Origin: Chroococcus sp. CMT-3BRIN-NPC107
Lineage (GTDB): Bacteria > Cyanobacteriota > Cyanobacteriia > Cyanobacteriales > Chroococcidiopsidaceae
Assembly (NCBI GenBank): GCA_019359635.1
Contig: JAHHGY010000010.1
Location: 1-64,000 of the forward strand
Length of the DNA: 64,000 nucleotides
Reading direction: 5' to 3'
Shown here: piece after piece, positions 36,943-45,567 of the stretch
Position numbering within the stretch: the first letter of the stretch is position 1
How the letters are laid out: every line of letters begins with the position of its first letter
Position numbers and translations under genes: made by a program
Notes under the pieces: model-generated
Databases searched by the model: none
What the model was told of the DNA's origin: nothing
Seen by the model: the letters and a program-made list of their open reading frames with translations, nothing else

Positions 36943-37872
36943 TTAGTGAAACTCCGCAGTTAGATCGATTGTATTGTCCATCTGGCTATGCCACTGAGTT
37001 ATTGGCGGCGTTGTTGTAATTGGCTGATGCAAGCAAATTAATTGCGCCAAGGTTTTTTTCAATTGCGGGCGAGGAACGATCGCATCGACAAAGCCATGAC
37101 GCAATAAGTCTTCGGCAGTTTGAAACTCCTCTGGCAATTTTTCGCGGATAGTTTGCTCGATTACCCTACGCCCAGCAAAACCAATGGTAGCTTTGGGTTC
37201 GGCGATAATTAAGTCTCCCAGCATGGCAAAACTTGCGGTAACTCCTCCGGTAGTGGGGTTTGTTAGCACGGGAATGTATAGCAACTTGGCTTCCCGATGG
37301 CGTTCTAAAGCTGCCGATATTTTTGCCATTTGCATCAGGCTTAACATTCCTTCTTGCATTCTTGCGCCACCAGAGGCGCAAACAATAATTGCCGGATAGC
37401 GCCAATGGGTAGCTTGTTCAATTAAACGAGTAAGTTTTTCGCCAACTACCGAACCCATACTACCGCCCATAAAGCGAAAATCCATTACGCCTAAAGCAAC
37501 GGGCAATCCGTCTAATTTACCAATGCCTGTTTGTACCGCATCAATTAAGCCAGTTTTTTCTTGAGTTTCTTTCAACCTGTCGCTGTAGGGTTTGCGATCG
37601 CGAAATTGCAAAGGATCGAGGGGATACAAGTTTTGATCGATGGGGTTCCAACTATGAGTGTCAATTAGCTGGCGAATGCGCTCTTCGCTATCAACGCGGA
37701 CATGATGACCACATTCTAAACAAACCATTTGATTTGCTTTTAAGTCTTTGGTGTAAGCAAGGACACCACAAGCTACGCATTTATTCCAGAGTCCATCAGC
37801 AATATCACGTTGGGGTTCTTTAATAGTAGATTCAGTTTTGCGGCGATTTGCGAACCAATCAAACAGGGACAT
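36943..37872 (-). CDS. accD: Acetyl-CoA carboxylase carboxyltransferase subunit beta
   Basis: A 309-residue protein with the N-terminal zinc finger ([26 protein letters not shown], four Cys) and the crotonase-like carboxyltransferase domain: [56 protein letters not shown] and [12 protein letters not shown]. With AccA it transfers the carboxyl group from biotin to acetyl-CoA, the first step of fatty acid synthesis. It lies between pilD and a small HTH-like gene. leuB-accD proximity is common in cyanobacteria. Confidence 0.97.
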   Translation of the reverse strand: MSLFDWFANRRKTESTIKEPQRDIADGLWNKCVACGVLAYTKDLKANQMVCLECGHHVRVDSEERIRQLIDTHSWNPIDQNLYPLDPLQFRDRKPYSDRLKETQEKTGLIDAVQTGIGKLDGLPVALGVMDFRFMGGSMGSVVGEKLTRLIEQATHWRYPAIIVCASGGARMQEGMLSLMQMAKISAALERHREAKLLYIPVLTNPTTGGVTASFAMLGDLIIAEPKATIGFAGRRVIEQTIREKLPEEFQTAEDLLRHGFVDAIVPRPQLKKTLAQLICLHQPITTTPPITQWHSQMDNTIDLTAEFH

Positions 37873-37932
37873 GGGATTAGAGAACTCAGGTTAAATTAAG
37901 CATTACGATCTTACTCGAAAGGGAGCAACAGT

Positions 37933-38754
37933 TTAGCTGAGAGGGAAAAACCAGCGCCAGTAAGTAGCTAACAAAAATTCACCCCAAAACAAAGAAATTA
38001 CCGCGCCCATTGCGAGGAAAGGCCCAAAAGGCATGGGTTGCCGCCGATTGATAATTTTAAGCACGATCGCACCGCCACCAATAAATGCTCCCAAAGCGCA
38101 AGCAATAAAGCCCGCTAAAAGTAAATATTTCCATCCTAACCAAGCTCCCATCATTGCCGCTAACTTACTATCTCCCCAACCCATCGCCGCCTGTCCGAGA
38201 AAAAAGGAGCCAAAGATAGTAATTAAGTTTAATAACCAAATTCCCAAAACTGCCCCAATAATTCCCGCCATTAACTGGTTTATAGCTCCCATGACGCTGT
38301 TTTGTGCTACGTACCTGACCGCAAACTGAAATATTAGCCCTAAAATTACTCCTGATTGCGTCAAGGGGTCGGGTAGGGTCATGGTATCGAGATCGATTAA
38401 CGACAGCGCTAGTAACCAACTACAAAACGTCCAATAACCAAGGGTTTGAATAGAGACATCAAACTGCCAGAATACGCACAAAAATATTATTCCGGTGACG
38501 GCTTCAACAATGGGGTAACGAGGAGAAATTTTAGTCCGACAATGACGACAACGCCCCCCTAGCGCCAACCAGCCAAAAACCGGGACATTTTCTCGCAAGC
38601 CGAGCTTATGCAAGCATTTTGGGCAACGAGAGGGGGGATAAAGTAGCGATAATCCGGCGGGGACTCGATAAATGACTACGTTTAAAAAACTGCCTATAGA
38701 TGCTCCCAATGCAAAGACAACGAAAGAGGCGGGTAATGCAAGTAAAGTATCCAT
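37933..38754 (-). CDS. pilD: Type IV prepilin peptidase
   Basis: A 273-residue polytopic protein. The N-terminal GSFLNVVIYRVP is followed by two CxxC pairs (CPKC ... CRHC, zinc-binding). Catalytic aspartates lie in LIDLDTMTLPDPLT and the GxGD-like AMGWGDSKLAAMMGAWLG. It cleaves prepilin leader peptides in the membrane and methylates the new N-terminus, so it is needed for pili, motility and DNA uptake. It starts two bases after the leuB stop, so the two are surely co-transcribed. Confidence 0.95.
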   Translation of the reverse strand: MDTLLALPASFVVFALGASIGSFLNVVIYRVPAGLSLLYPPSRCPKCLHKLGLRENVPVFGWLALGGRCRHCRTKISPRYPIVEAVTGIIFLCVFWQFDVSIQTLGYWTFCSWLLALSLIDLDTMTLPDPLTQSGVILGLIFQFAVRYVAQNSVMGAINQLMAGIIGAVLGIWLLNLITIFGSFFLGQAAMGWGDSKLAAMMGAWLGWKYLLLAGFIACALGAFIGGGAIVLKIINRRQPMPFGPFLAMGAVISLFWGEFLLATYWRWFFPLS

Positions 38755-38756
38755 AA

Positions 38757-39839
38757 CTAACTTAAAGCTTTGATTATTGCTTCACCCATAGCTTTACACC
38801 CCAATTGATTCATCCCTGGAGCCATAATATCCCCAGTGCGATCGCCCTTATCTAATACTTTCATCACTGCTTGCTCGATGCGATCGCTAGCTTGTGGTTG
38901 ATTTAAGGCGTAGCGTAACATCATTGCCGCACTCAATACTTGCGCTAGGGGGTTTGCCAAATCTTTCCCCGCAATATCTGGCGCTGAACCGTGTACGGGT
39001 TCAAATACTCCGGGAGTTCCAGCTATGCCTAAACTTGCCGATGGTAACATACCAATGCTGCCCGTAAGCATGGCTGCGGCATCGGATAGAATGTCGCCGA
39101 ACAAATTACTCGTCACAATCGTATCGAACTGTTTGGGATAGCGAATTAGCTGCATAGCGGCGTTATCTACATACAGATGAGATAGTTCCACACTGGGGTA
39201 TTCTTTGGCAAGTTCGCCCATGCGATCGCGCCACAATTGGGAAACGTCTAAAACATTTGCCTTATCTACCGAGCAAAGTTTGCCGCCGCGTTTAAGTGCT
39301 GTTTCAAATCCAACTCTACCAATGCGATCAATTTCGCTTTCGGTATAAGCCATTGTATTTACTCCCCGTTTTTCTCCAGTTTCGGTAGTAAAAATTCCCT
39401 TTGGCTGTCCAAAATACACGCCCCCTGTAAGTTCACGGATTACCATAATATCTACGCCTTCTACTATTTCTTTTTTCAAAGAAGACGCATTAACTAATTG
39501 GGGTAATATCTTAGCTGGGCGCAAGTTGGCAAATAATCCTAAACCCGCTCTTAATCCCAATAGTCCAGTTTCTGGACGCAAATGGCGCGGTAAGTTATCC
39601 CATTTATAACCGCCAATGGCTGCTAGTAAAACGGAGTCGCTATCTCGGCATTTATCTAGGGTTTCTGGGGGTAAAGGTTCCCCTGTGGCATCAATTGCCG
39701 CGCCGCCCGTTAAAGCTTCGGTAAATTCAAAACTGAGATCGAATTGTCGCCCAACTACTTGTAAAACTTGTTTGGCGATCGCCATGATTTCAGGTCCGAT
39801 GCCATCTCCTGGTAAAAGCGTAATTCTGTACTGTGTCAT
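38757..39839 (-). CDS. leuB: 3-Isopropylmalate dehydrogenase
   Basis: A 360-residue enzyme. Landmarks are [11 protein letters not shown], the substrate-binding [42 protein letters not shown], the metal-binding [28 protein letters not shown], and [21 protein letters not shown]. It oxidises and decarboxylates 3-isopropylmalate with NAD in leucine synthesis. The length matches the family. The gene heads the leuB-pilD-accD gene string on the minus strand. Confidence 0.98.
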   Translation of the reverse strand: MTQYRITLLPGDGIGPEIMAIAKQVLQVVGRQFDLSFEFTEALTGGAAIDATGEPLPPETLDKCRDSDSVLLAAIGGYKWDNLPRHLRPETGLLGLRAGLGLFANLRPAKILPQLVNASSLKKEIVEGVDIMVIRELTGGVYFGQPKGIFTTETGEKRGVNTMAYTESEIDRIGRVGFETALKRGGKLCSVDKANVLDVSQLWRDRMGELAKEYPSVELSHLYVDNAAMQLIRYPKQFDTIVTSNLFGDILSDAAAMLTGSIGMLPSASLGIAGTPGVFEPVHGSAPDIAGKDLANPLAQVLSAAMMLRYALNQPQASDRIEQAVMKVLDKGDRTGDIMAPGMNQLGCKAMGEAIIKALS

Positions 39840-39935
39840 TTTACTTTTTAGAAAACTCCGTTTTTTGAGAATAAGCGACTTTTGTTATCTTGATCGGGGT
39901 TTGTATAGCTAAATGGTTACTAAGAAAAACCAAGA

Positions 39936-39990
39936 CTTGGGGGCAGACCCCCCATTGGGGGACGAGTTGCCTCCCCCAAACCCCCTGCAA
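39936..39990. repeat. G/C-rich palindromic intergenic element
   Basis: Between leuB and pdxA lies a stretch far more G+C rich than its surroundings: ggggg-cagac-ccccc, then ttggggga...tcccccaa with a 9-base loop, then accccct. The arms form two adjacent hairpins. This composition (TTGGGGGC..., CCTCCCCCAAACCCCCT) is familiar from dispersed repeats in several cyanobacterial genomes. The rest of the 280-base gap shows no gene. Confidence 0.6.
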
Positions 39991-40121
39991 AAGTGTCTTA
40001 TCTGTAGGTGCGGAAGTTCCTGGACAATAGACTTATTTGTCTATGGTGCTAACTAATTTTTTTCTGGTCTTGTTTCTCGCTGCCCAAAGTTTCGATAAGC
40101 CCAGTTTTGTACTTTCTATTT

Positions 40122-41180
40122 TTAGAGATGCTGGCTAGTACATATTTCTGTTGCTAATAAAATTGCGGCTTTCATGCTGGTAGGATCGGCTATGCCTAAG
40201 CCTGCAATATCAAAAGCTGTACCGTGATCGGGAGAAGTACGAACAAATGGTAAACCAATGGAAGTATTGACGGCGCGATCGAAGGCTAATTGTTTAACTG
40301 GAATCAAACCTTGGTCGTGATACAAAGCTAAATAAGCATCGTGAGCTTTTGAATTATCAATACTCCCAAACCATGCTTGAGCAGGTTTTACCCACATTGT
40401 ATCGGGGGGTATAAGCCCATCTAAAACTAACCCTGGACGGCGATCGCGTTCTTGTTCTAACCAAGGTATCATCCATTCTTGTTCTTCAGTTCCTAATTGT
40501 CCTTGTTCCCCACTATGAGGATTTAATCCGGCGATCGCGATTCTTGGTTTTGTTATCCCAAAATATTTATCTAAGCACTCTACCAATAAATCGAGTTTAG
40601 CTGCCATTAGCTGCGGCGTGAGGGTGTCTGCAACTTGCCTTAAAGGTAGATGAGTGGTGGCAAGTAAGCTTCGCAGCGTCCAACCTGTATGGGGCGATTT
40701 TCCCACAAACAACATCCCAAACTTTTCTATTCCCGCTTTTTCTGCTAATAGTTCCGTTTGTCCCGGATAATTGTATCCCGCCGCCTTCCAAGCCGATTTA
40801 GCAATAGGTGCGGTCACAATCCCGTCAAATTCTCCGGCTAAAGTGAGGGCGATCGCTTTTTCTAAGTAACTAAAGCTTGCTTTCCCACTCGCTGCATTTC
40901 CTATACCAATAGTTATTTGTCCGCTACTCTCTACATGGCAAATATTTAGCTTGCTTGGATCGATATATTTTTGCCCTTCGCCTGTTAGCCGATTGTATTC
41001 GGTCAGTTGGGTGCGATCGCCAACTAACGTAACATCACAATTTGCCGTTACTTGGGGATCGTTTAGCGCTTGTAAAGTTACTTCTAATCCGATTCCGGCG
41101 GGATCGCCGATGGGAAGCGCCAAACGCGGACGAAAACTTTTTTTTGTAGTGATGCCCTTTGCTATCTCTAATGAATTCAT
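40122..41180 (-). CDS. pdxA: 4-Hydroxythreonine-4-phosphate dehydrogenase
   Basis: A 352-residue PdxA. Landmarks are [58 protein letters not shown] with the metal-binding His, [21 protein letters not shown] and [14 protein letters not shown]. It oxidises 4-phosphohydroxy-L-threonine in pyridoxal phosphate synthesis. The gene is divergent from petM with a 66-base promoter region between the two starts. In PLP synthase-containing cyanobacteria pdxA may act elsewhere; the presence of pdxJ elsewhere cannot be judged here. Confidence 0.95.
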   Translation of the reverse strand: MNSLEIAKGITTKKSFRPRLALPIGDPAGIGLEVTLQALNDPQVTANCDVTLVGDRTQLTEYNRLTGEGQKYIDPSKLNICHVESSGQITIGIGNAASGKASFSYLEKAIALTLAGEFDGIVTAPIAKSAWKAAGYNYPGQTELLAEKAGIEKFGMLFVGKSPHTGWTLRSLLATTHLPLRQVADTLTPQLMAAKLDLLVECLDKYFGITKPRIAIAGLNPHSGEQGQLGTEEQEWMIPWLEQERDRRPGLVLDGLIPPDTMWVKPAQAWFGSIDNSKAHDAYLALYHDQGLIPVKQLAFDRAVNTSIGLPFVRTSPDHGTAFDIAGLGIADPTSMKAAILLATEICTSQHL

Positions 41181-41246
41181 GAAACTGTTTTAAGATAAGT
41201 TACGACTATCTAATTATTTCCCAAATCCAACAGGAGGATTTTTCTC

Positions 41247-41360
41247 ATGGGCGGAGAACTCTTTACAGCTACTATTTTGTCTTTTTCTTTGATTTTAGTA
41301 GGTATAGTTTTAGGCTACGCCTTGCTCAAAATTCAAGGTGACGAAGAAGAAGCGCTTTAG
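41247..41360 (+). CDS. petM: Cytochrome b6f complex subunit PetM
   Basis: A 37-residue gene too short for the ORF track. The protein (MGGELFTATILSFSLILVGIVLGYALLKIQGDEEEAL) has one membrane helix and the KIQG-acidic end typical of cyanobacterial PetM (subunit VII). A strong Shine-Dalgarno (aggagg) precedes the ATG. PetM is a small peripheral-helix subunit of the b6f complex and affects its assembly and electron-flow balance. It is followed by the PSII assembly gene ycf39, so two photosynthesis genes stand together here. Confidence 0.88.
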   Translation: MGGELFTATILSFSLILVGIVLGYALLKIQGDEEEAL

Positions 41361-41368
41361 TTTTGCCG

Positions 41369-41400
41369 AAGGGAGTAGGTATTTATTTTTCCCCTCCCTT
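41369..41400 (+). terminator. Possible weak terminator after petM
   Basis: A short stem (aagggag / ctccctt) with an 18-base loop begins nine bases after the petM stop, followed by a weak T-rich stretch. It could separate petM from ycf39, whose start is 70 bases further on. Confidence 0.35.
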
Positions 41401-41470
41401 CTCTATATTTGTCAAGCGGATTCTGATAAGATTTCATTAATAAAAATTAACATTCACAAAACCACCCCTC

Positions 41471-42451
41471 ATGACTTTATTGGTTGTCGGTTCCACAGGA
41501 ACATTAGGAAGACAAGTAGTTCGCCGCGCTCTTGATGAGGGGTATAAAGTACGCTGTCTAGTCAGAAGCCCGAAAAAAGCAGCTTTTTTAAGAGAATGGG
41601 GAGCCGAAATTGTCCAAGGAAACATCTGTTATCCCGATACTCTACCGCCATCTTTAGAAGGAATTACGATGGTAATAGATGCTGCTACTAGCCGTCCTAC
41701 CGATTCGTTGAGTATCAAACAAGTAGACTGGGATGGCAAAGTTTCACTAATTCAAGCAGCAAAAGCGGCGGGAGTTGAGCGATATGTGTTCTTTTCACTG
41801 CTAGATTCTGACAAATTTCCAGAAGTGCCATTAATGGAAATCAAGCACTGTACGGAACTATTTTTAGCTCAATCGGGCTTAAATTATACCGTTTTGCAAT
41901 TAAGCGGGTTTATGCAAGGCTTAATTGGTCAGTATGCTATTCCTATTTTAGAAAGGCAAGCAGTGTGGATTACTGGAGAATCTTCTCCGGTGGCTTACAT
42001 GGACACTCAAGATATTGCTAAATTTGCTGTCCGTGCTTTAAAAACACCTGCAACCGAAAACAAAACTTTTCCTTTAGTCGGTACTCGTGCTTGGAGCGCC
42101 GAAGAAATTATTAACTTGTGCGAACGCTTGTCAGGACAAGATGCGCGGATAACTCGATTGCCCCTCAACCTCTTGCGGACGGTGCGCCATGTATCGCGAT
42201 TTTTTGAATGGGGTTGGAATCTGTCAGATAGACTCGCTTTTGCTGAAGTATTAGCCACAGGAAAACCGATTACCGCATCAATGACTGAAGTATATCAAGC
42301 CTTTGAACTAAATCCTGATGAAACTACTACCTTAGAAAGCTATATGCAGGAGTATTTCAGCAGAATTATGAAAAAACTGAAAGAGTTAGACTACGAAAAA
42401 TTGAAAACTAAAAAGAAATCTCAAAAAAAGACTCCTTTTAACAAGTCCTAA
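41471..42451 (+). CDS. ycf39: Ycf39/Hcf244-type photosystem II assembly protein
   Basis: A 326-residue atypical short-chain dehydrogenase-like (NmrA-type) protein. The Rossmann motif is VVGSTGTLGRQVVRRALDEGYKVRCLVRS; further blocks are GAEIVQGNICYPDTLPPSLEGITMVIDAATSRP, VERYVFFSLLDSDKFPEVPLMEIKHCTE, and YTVLQLSGFMQGLIGQYAIPILE. In Synechocystis, Ycf39 with high-light-inducible proteins delivers chlorophyll to newly made D1 during PSII assembly. A basic tail (KKLKELDYEKLKTKKKSQKK) follows the domain. Co-transcription with petM is possible. Confidence 0.93.
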   Translation: MTLLVVGSTGTLGRQVVRRALDEGYKVRCLVRSPKKAAFLREWGAEIVQGNICYPDTLPPSLEGITMVIDAATSRPTDSLSIKQVDWDGKVSLIQAAKAAGVERYVFFSLLDSDKFPEVPLMEIKHCTELFLAQSGLNYTVLQLSGFMQGLIGQYAIPILERQAVWITGESSPVAYMDTQDIAKFAVRALKTPATENKTFPLVGTRAWSAEEIINLCERLSGQDARITRLPLNLLRTVRHVSRFFEWGWNLSDRLAFAEVLATGKPITASMTEVYQAFELNPDETTTLESYMQEYFSRIMKKLKELDYEKLKTKKKSQKKTPFNKS

Positions 42452-42565
42452 CATTTGTGATTTTTAGTTTGGAGAAATTAACAGGCGATCGCAGTCGTGC
42501 AATTTGCCGCAAAAATGTGCAAGGATCGATCTTAACGTCAAGCCTACTAGCTTTAATTTGGATGT

Positions 42566-43489
42566 GTGCAAGTGCCAAAAATAGGCATCATATACAATGA
42601 CGAAAAGCCCGTAGCGCGTCGCGTCGCTCACGAACTACAACACAAACTAATAGCTATTGGTTGCGATGTTTGTATGACCACTGGTGTAGGGGGTATTTTG
42701 GGCTACGCTACTCCCGAAAGCTCTGTATGTCATACACCCATAGAAGGCTTAACTCCTCCCGGTTTTGATTCATCGATGAGCTTTGCGGTAGTTTTAGGCG
42801 GCGACGGTACAGTGCTTTCGGCTTTTCGCCAAGTTGCCCCCGTTGGGATTCCATTATTAGCGGTCAATAGCGGTCATATGGGGTTTTTGACCGAAACCTA
42901 CGTCAACACGCTTCCCGAAGCCTTAGACAGCGTGATGGAGGGCGAATACGAGATCGAACAACGGGTAATGCTAACTGTGCGTGTATTTCGCAAAAATGCT
43001 GTCGCGTGGGAAGCTCTGTGTCTTAACGAAATGGTGCTGCACCGAGAACCATTGACAAGTATGTGCCATTTTGAAATTGCGATCGGGCATCACGCTCCGG
43101 TCGATATTGCCGCCGATGGGATAATTGTCTCTACACCCACAGGCTCTACAGCTTATTCTTTAAGTGCTGGCGGCCCGGTCGTAACGCCAGGAGTTCCGGT
43201 ATTGCAATTAGTACCGATATGCCCCCATTCTCTAGCTTCTAGAGCCTTAGTATTTGCGGATACTGAAGCTGTTACAGTTTTTTCGGCTAATCCAACTCGT
43301 TTAGTAATGGTAGTGGATGGCAATGCTGGATGCTACGTATTTCCAGATGATCGCGTCCTTGTCGAAAAGTCGCCCTACTTAGCCAAATTTATTCGCTTGC
43401 AATCTCCAGAGTTTTTTCGCATCTTACGGGAAAAACTAGGCTGGGGTTTAGCTCATATCGCTAAACCAACTTCGGTAGAACTTCCTTAA
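42566..43489 (+). CDS. nadK: NAD(+) kinase
   Basis: A 307-residue ATP-NAD kinase. The [15 protein letters not shown] motif (residues about 80-94) is the phosphate-binding loop, [10 protein letters not shown] follows, and the glycine-rich [18 protein letters not shown]-like segment ([19 protein letters not shown]) is the second conserved block. It phosphorylates NAD to NADP. Cyanobacteria usually have two NadK paralogues; which this is cannot be told. The start may be GTG 42566 or GTG 42572. A HIP1-bearing spacer of about 115 bases separates it from ycf39. Confidence 0.95.
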   Translation: MQVPKIGIIYNDEKPVARRVAHELQHKLIAIGCDVCMTTGVGGILGYATPESSVCHTPIEGLTPPGFDSSMSFAVVLGGDGTVLSAFRQVAPVGIPLLAVNSGHMGFLTETYVNTLPEALDSVMEGEYEIEQRVMLTVRVFRKNAVAWEALCLNEMVLHREPLTSMCHFEIAIGHHAPVDIAADGIIVSTPTGSTAYSLSAGGPVVTPGVPVLQLVPICPHSLASRALVFADTEAVTVFSANPTRLVMVVDGNAGCYVFPDDRVLVEKSPYLAKFIRLQSPEFFRILREKLGWGLAHIAKPTSVELP

Positions 43490-43618
43490 TTTTAGGAGTA
43501 TACTAGGTATTAATGCTCAAGCAATTTTAAATCTAGTTGGTTTGAATTATTGTATGAGTTAAATTAAACCCACAATCAATGAGCTTTGGCGGTTAGTCAG
43601 CCTCACCCCAATAAAATT

Positions 43619-44311
43619 ATGGTTACAACTATTGAACGCAATACCTGCGTGTTGGTAATTGAGACAGACGAAGTTTTAGCCTCGCAAGTAACTCTCGACC
43701 TGCAAGCATCGGGCTATGAGGCAGTAGTAGTACATGATGCCGATCGAGGCATTCTCGAAGCGCGCGATCGCCATCCGGCTTTAATTGTGGTAGATCGAAT
43801 GCTGGCAGGAGAATCAGGACTAAATTTGTGCGACTTCTTGCGAAAAACTGGCGCTAGAGAGCCAATGCTTGTATTGATGGCACGAGATACCGTTGACGAT
43901 CGCGTGGCTTGTCTAGAATCGGGGGCGGATGATTACTTTCTTAAGCCTTACCGCTCGGAAGAATTTCTAAAATTAGTGCGTTTGTACTTACAAGAACCCG
44001 CTACCACCGAACAATTAAGGTTTGGAGACTTGGCAATCGATTTAGCTACTCGCCGCGCTATTCGTCACGGCAGGGCAATCGATTTGACAATGAAGGAATT
44101 TGAATTGCTAAAATATTTAATGGAACATCCCCGTGAAGTATTGACCCGCGAACAAATATTAGAAAATGTTTGGGGCTACGACTTTATGGGAGAATCAAAT
44201 GTAATTGAAGTATATATTCGGTACTTGCGCTTGAAAATAGAAGATGAAGGTCAAAAACGCTTGATTCAGACAGTACGGGGTGTTGGCTACGTTTTACGCG
44301 AAGCTTATTAA
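43619..44311 (+). CDS. OmpR-family response regulator
   Basis: ATG 43619 (MVTTIERNTC) is preferred over the upstream TTG 43586, giving 230 residues. The receiver domain has the phospho-acceptor Asp in LIVVDRMLAGESGLNLCDF and the Lys in DYFLKPYRSEEFL. The winged-helix output domain reads LTMKEFELLKYLMEHPREVLTREQILENVWGYDFMGESNVIEVYIRYLRLKIE...GVGYVLREAY. It may be related to cyanobacterial NblR-type regulators, but that is not certain enough for a name. No histidine kinase gene is adjacent. Confidence 0.9.
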   Translation: MVTTIERNTCVLVIETDEVLASQVTLDLQASGYEAVVVHDADRGILEARDRHPALIVVDRMLAGESGLNLCDFLRKTGAREPMLVLMARDTVDDRVACLESGADDYFLKPYRSEEFLKLVRLYLQEPATTEQLRFGDLAIDLATRRAIRHGRAIDLTMKEFELLKYLMEHPREVLTREQILENVWGYDFMGESNVIEVYIRYLRLKIEDEGQKRLIQTVRGVGYVLREAY

Positions 44312-44366
44312 AAGGAAACTTTTGCGCTTTGTTTGGCAGTCGTTAAGTATTTTGGGGGCAATTTAG

Positions 44367-44855
44367 ATGAATCGCTGGTTAGCTGTAGTCGGAATAATGA
44401 TGAGTGTAACGTTGATTAGCTGTGATTCTACATCTACTGCCACCCCCAAAAACCTAGCTTTAGGGCAGAGTTTACCTATTTCGGCGCAAGTAACTATAGG
44501 AAGTCGCGTTTTGGAGCTAGAAGTTGCCAAAACTGTCGAGCAGCAAGCTACAGGGTTGATGTACAGAAATACTTTAGCCGACGATCGCGGGATGCTGTTT
44601 GAATTTTCACCGCCGCAAAGTGTCCGGTTTTGGATGCAAAATGTTGCTATTCCTCTAGATATGATTTTTATTAAAGACGGTAAAGTAAAAGCGATCGCCG
44701 CCGCCGTACCACCTTGCAATACCAATCCTTGTCCTACTTATGACCCTGGAGTATTAATCGATCGGGTAATTGAAGTTCGCGGCGGACGAGCTAAAGAACT
44801 TGGTTTGAAAGTAGGTACGCCCGTTGAGATTAAATTTTTGCCCGTTAAAAAGTAA
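44367..44855 (+). CDS. DUF192 lipoprotein
   Basis: A 162-residue protein with a lipoprotein signal peptide (MNRWLAVVGIMMSVTLISCDSTS, lipobox LISC). The DUF192 domain spans residues 50-160: ELEVAKTVEQQATGLMYRNTLADDRGMLFEF, SVRFWMQNVAIPLDMIFI, PCNTNPCPTYDPG, and the end RAKELGLKVGTPVEI. DUF192 folds are compact beta-barrels of unknown activity. It is on the same strand as the response regulator, 55 bases downstream, so the two may be co-transcribed. Two extra Cys in the domain (PPCNTNPC) could form a disulfide. Confidence 0.88.
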   Translation: MNRWLAVVGIMMSVTLISCDSTSTATPKNLALGQSLPISAQVTIGSRVLELEVAKTVEQQATGLMYRNTLADDRGMLFEFSPPQSVRFWMQNVAIPLDMIFIKDGKVKAIAAAVPPCNTNPCPTYDPGVLIDRVIEVRGGRAKELGLKVGTPVEIKFLPVKK

Positions 44856-45277
44856 CTTAATATACTTAGTTTTAATCGCTAAATAATTGCTCCAAGTAAA
44901 AGGCGATCGCCGCAAACCACTACGGAAACTTGTTTTAATCGTTGCAGCTAGTTAAGTTGAGAGTAAACTAGGTATAAGCCAACACAGCTTCTGTGTATAT
45001 AAAGTATTCCTTCCTATAGATAGGGAATATGGAAGTTCTGTTGTATAAAGAGATTTAATCGCTCGTGCTTTAATTAGAGCCAAGTTACGCTACAATTTTA
45101 TTCCACCATCGAACTTATAAAAGTTAAGTTGACCAGCAGTGGCTAAGAAATTGTCAGCATAAGTAGCGATTTCTAGAATCGCGGCAACAATACACAGCCA
45201 GTTTCTTAGCTTAAGACTAGAGAAATAGTCATCAAATCAAATTTAAAAATTAACTATTTTCAGGAGGTGAAAAGTTA
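44856..45277. other. 420-base intergenic region with predicted RNA structure
   Basis: No protein-coding ORF fits between the DUF192 gene and the DUF2949 gene. An 11-base inverted repeat (ctaagaaattg / cagtttcttag, 45143-45153 and 45199-45209) encloses a smaller hairpin gcgatt-tctag-aatcgc at 45166-45182. Nearer the DUF192 gene the segment tattcc...ggaata (about 45004-45030) also folds. The region could be a long leader of the DUF2949 mRNA or a separate small RNA gene. No tRNA was found. Confidence 0.4.
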
Positions 45278-45469
45278 ATGGCTCCCTCAACATACACTAG
45301 GTTTATCAATTTTTTGCAGGAGGATCTGGCAATTTCTACGGCGGCGATCGCTGTAGCTTTAAGGCATCGGGAACAAGATCCAGGTCCCTTACCAATGATT
45401 CTGTGGCAATACGGATTAGTTACGCTAGAACAATTAGATAGAATTTATGACTGGTTGGAAACTGCATAA
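45278..45469 (+). CDS. DUF2949 protein
   Basis: A 63-residue cyanobacterial protein of the DUF2949 type: FINFLQEDLAISTAAIAVALRHREQDPGPLPMILWQYGLVTLEQLDRIYDWLE. The pattern resembles the small helical domain found in cyanobacterial proteins that also bind phycobilisome or regulatory partners, but the function is unknown. A very strong Shine-Dalgarno (caggaggtg) precedes the ATG. It has the long structured leader described above and a strong terminator downstream, so it forms its own transcription unit. Confidence 0.85.
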   Translation: MAPSTYTRFINFLQEDLAISTAAIAVALRHREQDPGPLPMILWQYGLVTLEQLDRIYDWLETA

Positions 45470-45520
45470 ACTAGGCTAATTCTTCAGGAGTAAAAATGAA
45501 GACAAAATCTATCGAAACTA

Positions 45521-45551
45521 AAAAGCGGGTTGAATTATTCAACCCGCTTTT
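45521..45551. terminator. Intrinsic terminator between DUF2949 and the aminotransferase
   Basis: A perfect 14-bp stem (aaaagcgggttgaa / ttcaacccgctttt) with a 3-base loop and T run on the plus strand, A run on the other. It can terminate transcription from both convergent genes. Confidence 0.88.
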
Positions 45552-45567
45552 TCAATAAATAATTGTC

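Noticed and set aside
41338-41535. 65-aa ORF overlapping the petM end and ycf39 start
   Set aside because: Straddles petM and ycf39 in another frame and crosses the putative terminator.
44856-45277. tRNA or 6S RNA gene in the leader region
   Set aside because: No cloverleaf, T-loop GTTCGA-type motif or long 6S-like rod could be traced.
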